Positions 1 to 9,790 of a stretch of DNA of 64,000 nucleotides are shown in pieces. The notes under the pieces were generated by a model, which was not told the DNA's origin, searched no databases, and saw only the letters and a program-made list of their open reading frames with translations. The position numbers and the translations under genes are program-made. Numbering within the stretch: position 1 is the stretch's first letter; the number at the start of each line of letters is the position of its first letter. Source of the stretch: Prionace glauca. Lineage: Eukaryota > Chordata > Chondrichthyes > Carcharhiniformes > Carcharhinidae. The DNA lies in assembly GCA_037974335.1 (NCBI GenBank), contig CM075760.1, positions 29,658,902-29,722,901 of the forward strand, given 5' to 3'.

Positions 1-175
1 CAGTCCAAAGAAGTTTGGGTTCAGGGGACTGGCCGTGCGAATAGGTTCAGGAGGTCTAGTTAGAGTAAACACATGTGGTTATGGGGATAGGGCTTTGGTG
101 GAATTCCTGTTGATGCAGACTCGATGGGCTGAATGGCCTCCTTCTGTACTGTAGGATCTCGTGATTCTATTCTAC
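1..175 (+). mobile_element. V-SINE fragment, 3' part
   Basis: Follows the order of the V-SINE 3' half: a 'cagtccaaag' core, a GG-CCGTGC-AA block, then the 'gggctgaatggcctccttctgtactgtagg' region in decayed form. The same blocks occur in order at 37300-37600. The 5' part is off the window edge. Confidence 0.6.
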
Positions 176-184
176 GATGTAAAT

Positions 185-635
185 GACAGTCTCTCTGACG
201 TATGTGAGGTGGAAAGTGTGTGAGGTGTGTTTGGGTGTGTGTTTGATAGAGAGAGAGAGTGAATGTGTGTGAGAAGGTGCCTGTGTGTGACAGACTGTGT
301 TTGCACATGTGTGAGACAGTGGGCTGCGTTTGCAAGAGGGGGCAGTGTGCCTACTAGAAAGCAAATATACTGTTCATGAGTGTGTGGAAGTGTGCATGGG
401 ATTGTGTGTGAGTGAGAAAAATGTGTGCAATGTACATGGGTGATAGAGGCAAAGTGTGTGTGTGTGTGTGACAGAGAACGTTTGCGTGACACTGTGCTTG
501 TGGGAGAGACTGTGTCTGTGTGTAAGTTGGAGTGTGTGCATAGGTCTATGTTTGTGAGAGAGTGTGAGCGAGCTAGTGTGAGAGAGAGCAAGAATGTACA
601 GGTGTAAGATAATCTGTGCAACAGAGATAGAAATA

Positions 636-668
<33 letters not shown>

Positions 669-1065
669 TGCAAGTGCAAGAGGAATTGTGAGAAAGTGTG
701 TGTGAATAAATGAGAGACAACTTGAGCGTGTGTGACAGAGTGTGGGAGAGAGATTGCGTGTGTGAGAGCATGAGACTATGCTTATGTGTGTGTGTGTGTC
801 TGCGTGTAAGAGAGAATGTTTGTGGAGATGTGTGCGTGTGAGTGTTTTTGTGTATGAGATGTGAGAGACTGATTGAGAGAGCGAGAGTATGTCTGGATTT
901 GTATTTGAGACAGAGTATGTAGACCGTGAGAGAAAGAGAATGTGTGTGAGATATCGTATGAGAGAGAAAGTAAGTGTGCGTGTGTATGTGTGAGAGAATA
1001 TGAGCGTCTCTCTGTGTGTATTTATGTGTGTGAGAGTGTGTGATGTGTGTAAGTCTCTATCTGGC
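185..1065. repeat. Cryptic GT/GA-rich simple repeat
   Basis: About 880 bases built almost only of TGTG and GAGA tracts interleaved with short interruptions. Long open frames here on either strand are low-complexity artefacts of the repeat and are not annotated. Confidence 0.9.
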
Positions 1066-1334
1066 TGATTCAGTCTGGAAAAGCACCCTCACTCCACACA
1101 TACTCACCCACTCGCACAGTAAGTGGGAGTGACAAGCGAGCACAACACGGACTGTGGGGCACGGGTTGGAAAAACATTTAAATATTTCACAAGTCAGTCA
1201 CAATTAAATAATTTCCTCTTTCCTCAATGAGAGAAACTTGTAAAACCTCACGGAATCTGACACAATCCAAGGCAAAGCCACCCACAAGATTACCCGGCCC
1301 CTCATTCACCCTATTTACTCTCTCCATCACTAAC

Positions 1335-1640
1335 AAGCAGTGTCAGCACTGTGTGCATTATATACAACATGCACTGCAGCAATTCACCAAGGCTCCATAG
1401 ATTACACTGTCCAAACACGCTGCCTTTACATCCTAACAGGACAAGGGCAGCAGCCACATATGAAACACTATAACCTGTAAGCTTCCCTCCAAAACACACA
1501 CCATCCTGACCTGAAACAATTTCTCAATTCATTCATAATCGCTGGGTCAAAATCCTGGAACTCCCTGCCTAACAGCAGGGCGGATGTCTGCAGCATATGG
1601 ACTGCAGTTGTTCAAGGATGCTTCATATCAATACTTTGTG
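1335..1640 (+). mobile_element. LINE-S fragment (non-LTR retrotransposon, 3' coding part)
   Basis: Matches in order the C-terminal coding part of a shark LINE that recurs at 11590-11745 and 20080-20390. Landmarks are 'catgcactgcagcaattcac', 'ggacaagggcagcagccaca' and 'tcctggaactccctgcc'. The conserved 3' tail seen elsewhere is not reached. Heavily mutated. Confidence 0.7.
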
Positions 1641-2130
1641 AAGGAACAATGAGATTATAAATTCTGGCCGAGCAAATGTCTCTAAAATGCCTTTAGAAGA
1701 TTAAAAATAATATGCAGGTGAATGTGACCCTTCAACTGTCAAACTAAACAGTTCAGGGGCTGCTGTAGTACGGAGCACAATATAGTAAATCTCACTTTGT
1801 ATTTGTTCATCGAACATTCCCAAGGCCGGTACATCACTGCTTAAAAATCACCCAATTCTCCCTCTAAAGTCCGATGTTTCTGCTTCTCTGATAGACACAA
1901 TATGCTTCAGGGACTTAATTTCTGAGACACCGAGTCAAACAGTCACATTTCCCACAGATACAAGTGCATTGAAGAAATAAATAAAATTTCACTTCCTGCA
2001 GGACAGGAGAAGGAATCAAAAGATTTATAACCAGTCAGGGAGATTCCTGGTCCCAACACAGTGACCACACGCCCAGAAACAGAACAGACACAAACAGTTC
2101 AACAGTCGAGTTCCCAGCAGAAAGATCTGT

Positions 2131-2361
2131 TCAATCTGTCAATTTCAAACTGTTGGGTTCTCTTTGATCAATCGTCAAGTTACAACAGAAAATCAATAAC
2201 CTATTTCAAATTAAACGGGTATTCAGAACTCCTCTCGACTTTTAATTATTTCTCTCTGCCTGTATCACTTCGCGAAAATTGTGTAAAAATGTAATTTCGC
2301 TGAAAATGAGCAAAAATAACAGATTCAGGACAGTTCAATATCCCTATCAGAGATACAGTGA
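2131..2361. repeat. Direct repeat R1, copy 1
   Basis: Aligns in the same orientation with 3441-3681 over about 235 bp at roughly 75-80% identity by eye. Shared landmarks are a 'tcaatctgtc' start, 'tttgatcaa', 'ttacaacag', 'aacagattcag' and a 'gataCAGTGA'-type end. Confidence 0.75.
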
Positions 2362-3172
2362 CACACTAAGAATTAAACAAACCGGGAAATATTTACATTG
2401 AAAATCGTTACCTGATTGGATCTAATTTCTTAATTAAATGTAATCAACAAAATTATCAAGGCAAAACAATTTATCGAGCCGAGCACAGCTGAGTAAAAAA
2501 ATGTTTTGTTTTTGAATTCATTTTGATACAATTAAATATTCTGTAAGACTGATTATATTTTGCACGCTAGTGCAATATTCAAGGTCTTTTGTTTTGAATT
2601 AATCAGCGTTAATATTACATTTTAAGTTATTGTTAATTGTCAGTTAGCTCTCCTGTCAGCTGATTTGTTCTCTGTAATAAAATGAGTTTTCAATCATTCA
2701 AAACGTGCTTCTGCCCCCAACATTGTTAAATAATTAGGTTACAATTAAATCTCAATGTTAAACTATAATTTCAAATTACTGAATGGAAACATTCAAACAT
2801 CTGTCATTCATTTACTTAAATCTAATCACATTGTAATATTTTACTTTTTCACTTTTACTACAAATATCTTATTACAACGAACAAACGTGTTAAAAATGCA
2901 GATTTCTGAGTTTGTCCAGACTGTAACGGCCTGGCCGTTTGAAATCAATAATACTGCTTCCGAGATTTAATAATTTAGGCCACCCATATAACAACTTCAT
3001 TACTGAACACATTGTTTAATTAAAGAAGACCTGAATTAAACAGTGCAAACACAGAGACGATAATTGATTCAAATCCTCTGTAACGCTAAAAACACGATGC
3101 AGAATATAAGTCTCAACCTTATCTTCATTATAATATTTAATAAGAATTAAACATAAGCTTCAGTTAGTATGA

Positions 3173-3214
3173 ATTCTTCCATTCTGTCATTTATTCTTCC
3201 ATTCTGTCATTTAT
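3173..3214. repeat. Two-copy 20-bp tandem repeat
   Basis: The 20-bp unit attcttccattctgtcattt occurs twice in succession, followed by a partial third copy. Confidence 0.85.
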
Positions 3215-3440
3215 TCTGTGTTTGACATTAATGGGAGACATGATGTTATTAAGTGCTGAGCTAATATTATTTTTATAGTATATATAATATCATATTATTT
3301 TTATATAATCTTTTTGAATTTCAAGCATTTAATTGTCAGTCGGTAGCCAGTTTCTGTTGACACTTTACTACAATTCAAAGACAATCATTTGAACAATTTT
3401 ACTTGAGTGTCAGCGAATTCCATCTGTCAGAAAACTGTGT

Positions 3441-3681
3441 TCAGTCTGTCAAATTTTTATAAACTGTTTGATTCTAATTGATCAAAGGTCAAATTACAAC
3501 AGTGAAAACATCAATAAAAATTTAAATTAACCTGATGTTCATTTTAAAACTCCCTTTGCCTTTTAACTATTTCTCCTTGACTGTCTCAAATCACAAAAAC
3601 TGGGCAATTATTTTTCTGAAAATGAGGACTTCGAATATAACAGATTCAGGGCAGTGTAATGTCCCTAACAGAGGTACAGTG
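3441..3681. repeat. Direct repeat R1, copy 2
   Basis: Second copy of the repeat at 2131-2361, offset about 1.3 kb. Confidence 0.75.
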
Positions 3682-3764
3682 AATTGTAATTCATGTTTTT
3701 TTAATATGTAACCATTAGTTAACATGAATAAAATGCCCTAACATATATTTATTTTATTTTCGGA

Positions 3765-3960
3765 AACTTTTCTGCTTTATCCCTACAAGAATATTCAAAG
3801 GCAATTTTATTTTCATTTCGCCAGAACTGCTCAGTTTCACTGAGCGTAAACAATGTAAAAACAATTGAGGAACACAAAACAATTTCACAAATTTTGAGAT
3901 GCGAAAAGTAATTAATTATCTCGGTATCTAATTTAAAAAAATACTTAGAACGGATAATCT
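3765..3960. repeat. Repeat R2, copy A (partial)
   Basis: Shares in order 'gctcagtttcactgag', 'aaacaatg', 'aaaacaa' and 'cacaaatttt' with copy C at 5060-5561. Confidence 0.6.
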
Positions 3961-4439
3961 GGTTCCAATTGCATAGAAAAAAATTAATAATCGGATACAA
4001 AAATTTCCAAAAAGGAAATTATTCTGCAAAACTCGTATTCCAGTAAATGTGAATTTAATCTGGGATGTACCGATTAATGCAAAGTATCTTGTTCAACTGA
4101 GCACGGCTGTGAAAACAGCAGGTTATCATTGAAATAGCTTCTGGAATTGTCACAAAATATTTCCAGTCTGGAAAATGTTAATTGTGTGAAATACACAACA
4201 GAACTATTAAAGGGGATTATTGCTAAATTATTAATATAAAATAATCTGTGGTGAATATGGAGTTAAATTACCGATTAATAATTCTTTGATTTACATTAAT
4301 TTTACTATTAAACTTGTTCATGGGAAGTTTGTGATTGCAGCAAAGACTTAGTGTCCGAATGAGCTTTGTAAGTCATGACTCACTTGAATTTGTAAGCGTT
4401 ATTTAAAATTTATAAAAATGCTGTAATATCTTTTCGGTG

Positions 4440-4960
4440 TTCTTTCCCCCCAACCTGCTTGTTTTCTCCCTACATGGATTTTCAAACTCAAAGATTGTTT
4501 CTGTTCAACCAGAAAACATCTAAACTCTCAATGGCACCGTTATACACTATTTAAACAACACAGAAATAATGCCACAAAGCCAAACTATAGCACAAATTTT
4601 AAACATTCACAGTGACTGCACCATAGAATCTCCTCAGCAGAAACACAACAAAACACATCAATGAGGGAATGAATCCGTTTCACAGAAAAACAGATCAATT
4701 ATCCATTCAACAGAATCAAATATAACATTGCAAAAAAAACCTCAATATCGAATCTAGCAAACTAGCTCTTAACCAATTATTAAACTAAACAGAAATCTAG
4801 AATAATAGCAATAGCATTGCGAGGAGGTAGAATTTGTCCAACAAATTAGCGTTGAAACTTTATCACGTCTTATTCATATTGGGTCATATTTCAAACATAT
4901 TTAAACATTTGGATGGTAAAAGTTCCAGCCATCAAATGCCACCGAGATTAAACATTGCAG
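4440..4960. repeat. Repeat R2, copy B
   Basis: Aligns with copy C. Shared blocks: 'cacaaatttt', 'atctcctcagcagaaacac', 'tcaacagaatcaaatataac' and the end block 'caccgagattaaac-TGCAG'. Confidence 0.7.
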
Positions 4961-5059
4961 ATACCCCAAAATCTGAATGCAGTGACAAACTATGTTCTGA
5001 ACGAGCGGCTTAAGCCGTTATGACTAAAGATTTTAAACATACAAATACAATAGCTTTAT

Positions 5060-5561
5060 TTCTCCCTGCAGTTATGCATCAAGCAGTTGCGACCCGCAGA
5101 ATGTTCATATTCAATCACAAAACGTGTAACAGCTCAGTGTCACTGAGTTCAAACAATGCAGAAACAAAAAATTAATTCACAAATTTTACGTATTTAAAGT
5201 CACCCAGATTTATAATCTCCTCACCAGAGGAAAAAAAAACGCATCACTGAGAGACTGAACCCCGCTTCAGGCAGACGCAGCACAATTCTACAAACACTTT
5301 CAACAGAATCAAATATAACATTTACAGAAATGTTTAATATAAATTCCAGCCAATTCGCCCAACACCAAACTAATTAATGTTTCGAACAAGCAGAAAATAT
5401 TGCACAGCAGCACCAGCATTGTGAGTGAGTGGAACATTTTCACTGGATAAATATAGAAATGTTAGATTTTTTAAATTTTTGGTTTAAATTTCAAACACTT
5501 GTGCAGTAGATGGTACAAACAGTAGATGGCCACTAGATGTCACCGAGATTAAACGCTGCAG
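5060..5561. repeat. Repeat R2, copy C
   Basis: Aligns with copy B, with the same blocks in the same order. It starts about 600 bp after copy B. Confidence 0.7.
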
Positions 5562-5581
5562 AAACGCTGAATTGTATAACA

Positions 5582-5790
5582 GACATTCGGATTTTAAAGT
5601 AACCCAACCACACAGTGTAACCTCAACAGATAAACACAACATCCCAACAATTTGGGATTGAATCCCTCAGCAGTACGTATTGTCCAGAAAGAGCAGAATT
5701 CGAAAACCCCTTTGCAGCAGAATCACAGGAAACATTGGAACAATTCTCAACCGAGAATCCACCAAACTCACATTTATGTTACCACATGGA
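5582..5790. repeat. Repeat R2, copy D (partial)
   Basis: Shares the 'ttttaaagtaaccca...taacctca-cagataaacacaac' segment and a 'gcagaatcaca...aacatt' segment with copies B and C, then stops just before JH. Confidence 0.55.
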
Positions 5791-5862
5791 TTATTAGTAC
5801 AGATAAAAATATAAAACAAAGACACATGTAAACCAGTTACTCAATAAGTGGATGGTTCTTAC

Positions 5863-5910
5863 CTGTAGTCACCGTCACCATGGTCCCTTGTCCCCAGTAG
5901 TCGAAGTAGT
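5863..5910 (-). CDS. Immunoglobulin heavy-chain J segment (JH)
   Basis: This is the germline J segment of the heavy-chain cluster, which supplies the last framework strand of the VH domain after V(D)J joining. On the minus strand it encodes YFDYWGQGTMVTVTT, with the diagnostic WGQG motif and a VTV end as in shark J segments. The coding part is 48 bp. It is bounded at its 5' side by a heptamer and ends with a clear splice donor (ACAG/gtaagaacc; gt at 5862-5861), leaving one base for the first constant codon. It is unrearranged, because D2 lies 392 bp upstream with its own intact signals. Class cannot be decided from J alone; an IgM-type cluster is the most likely. Confidence 0.97.
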
Positions 5911-5949
5911 CACAGTGTCACATTCCGTAGGCTGTGTCATCCAATAACC
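5911..5949 (-). other. JH recombination signal sequence (23-bp spacer)
   Basis: Plus-strand heptamer CACAGTG at 5911-5917 (perfect), spacer 5918-5940 (exactly 23 bp), nonamer ccaataacc at 5941-5949 (7 of 9 to consensus when reversed). The 23-bp signal pairs with the 12-bp signal of D2. Confidence 0.95.
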
Positions 5950-6273
5950 GTCCCTGCACAAAATAGAGACAAAATCACCATTATTTTAAATATCCACAAA
6001 CCCAAGGAAAAGCAAAATCAATTAATGTTTATTAGATTATAATTGTATTTCTGGATATCATTTGACATTCATAAATGACCTAAAGTTTTATATTTCACAG
6101 AGTGACACGTGAACATGTTGTTGAAAACACACATCGATAATTGAGTAATTATCAAGATTTTCCATGTTTATTCTTGTCATGTGGTCAGTGCTGGACATAA
6201 ATAATACTGTACTGTGATTACAGTAGGGATTTAAAAGTGACACTAATCCAGTTTCAGTCAATCAGTGCTGAGG

Positions 6274-6301
6274 GGTTTTTGTATTGACAGTAACTGCTGT
6301 G
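6274..6301 (-). other. D2 3' recombination signal (12-bp spacer)
   Basis: Plus-strand nonamer ggtttttgt at 6274-6282 is a perfect consensus, the spacer is 12 bp (6283-6294) and the heptamer is tgctgtg (6295-6301). Read on the coding strand the heptamer is CACAGCA, off consensus at the last two positions. Pairs with the 23-bp JH signal. Confidence 0.93.
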
Positions 6302-6313
6302 CCATCCAGCTAT
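6302..6313 (-). CDS. Immunoglobulin heavy-chain D segment D2
   Basis: A 12-bp coding core, atagctggatgg on the minus strand, lies exactly between two heptamers with 12-bp spacers on both sides. One frame reads IAGW and another starts with a stop codon. Position (J-proximal) and 12/12 spacers match the second D of a shark V-D1-D2-J cluster. Germline and unjoined. Confidence 0.93.
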
Positions 6314-6341
6314 CACAGTGAGACACAGCATGACAAATACT
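6314..6341 (-). other. D2 5' recombination signal (12-bp spacer)
   Basis: Plus-strand heptamer CACAGTG (6314-6320, perfect), 12-bp spacer (6321-6332), nonamer acaaatact (6333-6341). Pairs with the 22-bp signal of D1. Confidence 0.93.
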
Positions 6342-6650
6342 GAGGCGGACTGTTAACTATAAAATACAGACAGTTAATTTCACTGCTATTTCAAAACCCT
6401 GTTTCCAGCTCGTTAAGGGTGAGTCAGTGAGATATTTCAATTTTTACTGGTCATGATGTTGATAAAGGGGGTTAGAAACTTTTACATTCTCGGTGCACAT
6501 TCAGTGTGTAAATCAATAACAATAAAATTGAAGCATTTTACATCTTAAAAAGAAACAATGTTGTTTCTCAGTATTATTCTGTTGAACCCTCATTTACTTT
6601 GGCATTCGGCAATGGCATTGGTCACCAATTTAAGCAACGTCCTTTTCTGA

Positions 6651-6688
6651 GGTTTTTGTATGAGGATGGCGCTTTTCTCAGCACTGTG
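6651..6688 (-). other. D1 3' recombination signal (22-bp spacer)
   Basis: Perfect nonamer ggtttttgt (6651-6659), 22-bp spacer (6660-6681), perfect heptamer cactgtg (6682-6688) on the plus strand. A 22-bp rather than 23-bp spacer is the value I recall for shark D1. Confidence 0.94.
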
Positions 6689-6703
6689 ACTCCCATAGTG
6701 TCT
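6689..6703 (-). CDS. Immunoglobulin heavy-chain D segment D1
   Basis: A 15-bp coding core, agacactatgggagt on the minus strand, sits exactly between two perfect heptamers. No frame contains a stop: RHYGS, DTMG and TLWE. It has a 12-bp signal facing V and a 22-bp signal facing D2, so V-to-D1, D1-to-D2 and D2-to-J joins all obey the 12/23 rule. Germline and unjoined. Confidence 0.94.
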
Positions 6704-6731
6704 CACAGTGACACACACCCATACAGAAACT
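6704..6731 (-). other. D1 5' recombination signal (12-bp spacer)
   Basis: Heptamer CACAGTG (6704-6710), 12-bp spacer (6711-6722), nonamer acagaaact (6723-6731) on the plus strand. Pairs with the 23-bp signal of VH. Confidence 0.93.
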
Positions 6732-7079
6732 GCACTCACTCTGTTCAGTACTGCTGTTCAATATTCACTTTAAATGGACCATTAGTTTTGCTCTAATGTA
6801 AAATGTAGGCAACTGTTTAGATAACACAATCTATCAGGAATATTAAAAAGGGTAATATATCGTGTGTGGTACTTGCGGACACTACAATGAATATAAAGTC
6901 AGTGAAAAGTTCACCTGTTATATCGGTGAGATTGGGAAGATTTACTGTTAAATGCTTTCTGTGTTACTTTTATTTTAAACACGATTATAGTTTGTTTCTG
7001 ACCACCCTCGATCATATTGCATTTAAAACAGATACTGACCTTCAGGTTAAGATGGAAGTTGCGGAATCCCCTGTCGGGC

Positions 7080-7118
7080 TGTTCTTGTCCGGGTGCAGCC
7101 CTGGATCCTCTCGCTGTG
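7080..7118 (-). other. VH recombination signal (23-bp spacer)
   Basis: On the minus strand the VH coding end is followed by heptamer CACAGCG (7118-7112), a 23-bp spacer (7111-7089) and nonamer acaagaaca (7088-7080; 7 of 9). The heptamer departs from CACAGTG at position 6. Confidence 0.94.
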
Positions 7119-7601
7119 TTGTCTTGCACAGTAATAGATGGCCGTGTCTTCAATCTTCAGGCTCCTCATGTCCAAAGAGAAGATGCTGTTTGAAGTGTCT
7201 TTGGACGCAGTAAATCGACCCTTAATTGATGGGGCGTAGTAGTTGCTGGATGAAGTATAGTAGTAAACCAGCCACTCCAGGCCCTGTCCGGGAACCTGCC
7301 GGATCCAACCCATCCAGTAGCTGCTAAGATCGAACCCGCTGGTTTTACAGGTCAGTTTCAGGGAGCCTCCGGGAGCCTCGGTCGCTGCCTCTGACTGGGT
7401 CAACACAACATCCGACTGGACACCTGTAAAAATAGATCAAAAACACCGGGGATTAATCTTAGTGAAATGATTGCTGAGTCTGGAACATTCCAGAGAGAGA
7501 CTAACACTGAGACAGGAACAGTGAGAGACTTGAACAATAATAAAAAAATACTCACCAGATAAGAAAGTCAGCAACAAACTGAGAGAAATGGCCGACCTCA
7601 T
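7119..7601 (-). CDS. Immunoglobulin heavy-chain V gene (leader exon + V exon)
   Basis: Germline VH gene in two exons. The leader exon is 7556-7601, starting at the ATG at 7601-7599 and ending TCTG/gtgagt. The intron is 7424-7555, with a pyrimidine-rich 'tttttacag' acceptor. The V exon is 7119-7423 (305 bp). The spliced leader reads [19 protein letters not shown], a typical hydrophobic signal peptide. The mature domain starts DVVLTQ and has 98 residues, with Cys22, Trp36 (in MGWIRQ), the FR3 motif [10 protein letters not shown] (residues 66-75) and a YYCAR end (Cys95). No stop or frame break is seen, so the gene looks functional. The sequence is of the shark IgM/IgW VH type; class cannot be fixed without the constant exons. 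After recombination the product is the antigen-binding domain of secreted and B-cell surface heavy chain. Confidence 0.97.
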
Positions 7602-7690
7602 CTTTCTGGTGATTTGGGGGAAATGGTTGTGTCAGGAACTCAGTGAACAAACCAGCTCCCGGACTGTTGGATTCCGGTCCCAGTGAGCGG

Positions 7691-7700
7691 TATTTAAATA
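7691..7700 (-). promoter_or_regulatory. TATA box of the VH promoter
   Basis: The palindrome tatttaaata lies about 90 bp upstream of the VH start codon. It is the only strong TATA-like element in the proximal region. No ATGCAAAT or ATTTGCAT octamer is seen in 7602-7800 on either strand, unlike mammalian VH promoters. A GC box (gggggcgg) lies at 7711-7718. Confidence 0.7.
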
Positions 7701-7721
7701 CCCGGCAGAAGGGGGCGGCTT

Positions 7722-7765
7722 TCCAGGCGCCGCCTGTTGATTCCCTGCTGGAGGCGGCGCCTGGA
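7722..7765. promoter_or_regulatory. GC-rich perfect inverted repeat in the VH promoter
   Basis: tccaggcgccgcct at 7722-7735 is exactly complementary to aggcggcgcctgga at 7752-7765: a 14-bp stem with a 16-bp loop, 22 bp upstream of the TATA box on the coding strand. Each arm contains GGCGCC. It may be a dimeric protein site or a cruciform-prone element; function unknown. Confidence 0.7.
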
Positions 7766-7965
7766 TCCACGTCCCACCTTCCACACCCCCAACAGAATGG
7801 ACTCGGAGATTTACAATAGATTAATATTAAAATGGACATTTTATCTGTATCGGGATATTTGTTTGGCTGAAATGTTCATTGCATTGTCCACATTATTTCT
7901 GTTGATGATATTACAGTTCATCATCTCTTTACTTTTAAAATAACTCATTCCATTGTAAATATGGT

Positions 7966-9430
7966 GATTTTATTACCACACCCCCAACAAGAAAATAAAT
8001 CTAAAAATGATGAAATGACATTTTGGAACATTAGACAATTTTGCAATAATTCCGTGTCTCTGCCACATTATAATAATAAAGCACAATTTATCAGAAGAAA
8101 TACCATCGATTTCTGTAATTAAATGTGTGGAATATACAAAGTGATTCTATTTGCGGTGTGGATGGCTATCACTGTACAAGTTGGGTTTGGAGACGAGAAG
8201 AAACTCTGACACAATACAATGTTTCTCCTTATATTTTCAAACTGTCCCAATCTCGAAGACAGGCCTTTGAAAATAATGAGACCCCAAACCTAATAATTAA
8301 ATAGTGAGTTGATAGAGAAACATAAAATTAAATTGATTTTTGACGGAGAAGTTAATGAATCGGACACTGAGATCATTAAAGTTCTCCTTCAGCATCCAGG
8401 TCATTACAGCTCACTGTATTGGCCACCGGCTGTCTAACATACACTGGTATTGGGAATACAGGATATCAGGACTTTGCGGCACATTGCACAATATCACAAG
8501 AATAAATGTTTTATCTTCCATTGAATCAGGTTATGAACTGATCATTTCTCCACTCATTGGCAGCTGTGAGAGGAACTCTTCACTAACAGAAATCAGATTA
8601 TACCGTACAATAGAACACGGTGCTAATCAGGTACAAGAGACGATGCTGTTTCAATAGGATGCAGAATTTTCAGAATATTCCAGGAATCCCCGGTGTTCAT
8701 GTCAGTTTTATGATGTTGTTTTAATATTATTTCATGTAATTGCACCGATTTTACTTCACTGGGGAACTGGGCCCATCAACATCTCTCTCTCTCATTTCAT
8801 GAAGTGATTAATAAACAGACTTTAATTATTGGAATGAAATTTACTCGGAAACTATACAAATGAAAAAAATCATCCGGCCACTTTATTGTTTGACATAGTA
8901 TTTACTCAGGTAATGAACAGGACACTGAATTAAAATATTTGATTAGAATGATTGCGATTTAAATTGTGGGAATGAAACATTTACTGTTTAAATGTCTGAA
9001 TCCGACTTTGTCCCTTGAGCTTCACGCTAATCTGTCCCACACAGTGTTTGGCAGCAATCCAGGCTGCTGTCAAATGCTCAAAGATATTGACAGGAAACAT
9101 CTGGGGGTGTTTGTGCAGTAGATCAAACATCAGTTTCATCAGAACTGACTGCTTGGCTCCAAGCCAACTTAAAACCCTGCATGTTGTCAGTAAGGTCTAT
9201 TTATAAACAAATCTACCCAGCAACAGTACTGGAGGCACTTGAATTTTTGGAAGTTATAAATCTAGATGATGTTTTCCCATCTCTAAAGAAAGGATTATTT
9301 TCCACCTTCTCTGGCACCCAATTAACAACAATGATGATTTTTCCAACACATCAGGATATTGTGTTGGATGGACAGAAATAATCACAGGTAGACTGAAAAA
9401 TGGCTCAGAGAGATGATACATGCTGTTATA
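7966..9430. repeat. 5' flank of the IgH cluster, duplicated block copy 1
   Basis: Non-coding. It aligns in the same orientation with about 16597-18720. Matches: 7975-8205 with 16597-16810, 8310-8660 with 17570-17900, 8660-8840 with 17915-18110, and 9035-9300 with 18295-18560. Identity by eye is about 70-80%. No exon is recognised. Confidence 0.8.
8655..8835 (+). repeat. Inverted repeat, left arm
   Basis: About 180 bp that is nearly identical to the reverse complement of 10911-11095, running from 'caataggatgcagaattttc' to 'ttattggaatgaaat'. Confidence 0.85.
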
Positions 9431-9790
9431 TTTGAGCATGCACATTTATATTTTATCTCCTTTTATCTTTCCATGGGATGTTTGTTTGGAAAGACCAACA
9501 CTCTTTGCCTGTCCCAAATTCCCTTAAATTGACTGGTTTTCTTGGACACTTCTGTAGATATTAAAGAGTCAGCTATTTTGCTTTCAGCCTGCAGTTATAT
9601 CCTTGTGAGACAATGTAGCGATGGCAGATTTCCTCCATTGGGGAATCAGAGCGGTTCCAATGATCGCAATTAGTATCCATTCCAGAGTTATCAATAGAAT
9701 TCAAAATCTACCTGCGGGAACGGCCCGACTTAAATCCCTATCCTCACATCATTGCCCTGGGCCTCTGGATCACTGGATCAATTAAAATAA
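9430..9790 (-). mobile_element. SINE-S fragment
   Basis: Starts with 'ccatgggatgt' and ends with 'ccctgggcctctggatcact', the two ends of a SINE also present at 18720-19005, 41445-41755 and, on the other strand, 16840-17110. It is in the same place in both duplicated blocks, so it was inserted before the duplication. Confidence 0.65.

Larger units (their letters stand above)
1700..5862 (-). other. Putative J-to-C intron of the IgH cluster
   Basis: AT-rich DNA that directly follows the JH splice donor on the minus strand. No Ig constant domain is visible in any frame: no Cys...Trp...Cys spacing with a flanking splice acceptor was found. The constant exons therefore probably lie further left, outside the window. 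The region carries internal direct repeats, listed separately. Apart from these repeats nothing is recognised. Confidence 0.55.

Noticed and set aside
172-771. 199-codon open frame (minus), His/Ser/Leu-rich
   Set aside because: Produced by the GT/GA simple repeat; no composition or motif of a real protein.
1-5862. Search for the first constant-domain exon downstream of JH
   Set aside because: No frame shows an Ig C1-set domain with its acceptor site. The exon is probably left of the window.
6866-7213. 115-codon open frame on the plus strand over VH
   Set aside because: Antisense shadow of the VH gene and its 3' flank.
8340-8657. 105-codon open frame in the IgH flank
   Set aside because: Not open in the duplicate at 17600-17900; conservation is at base level only.
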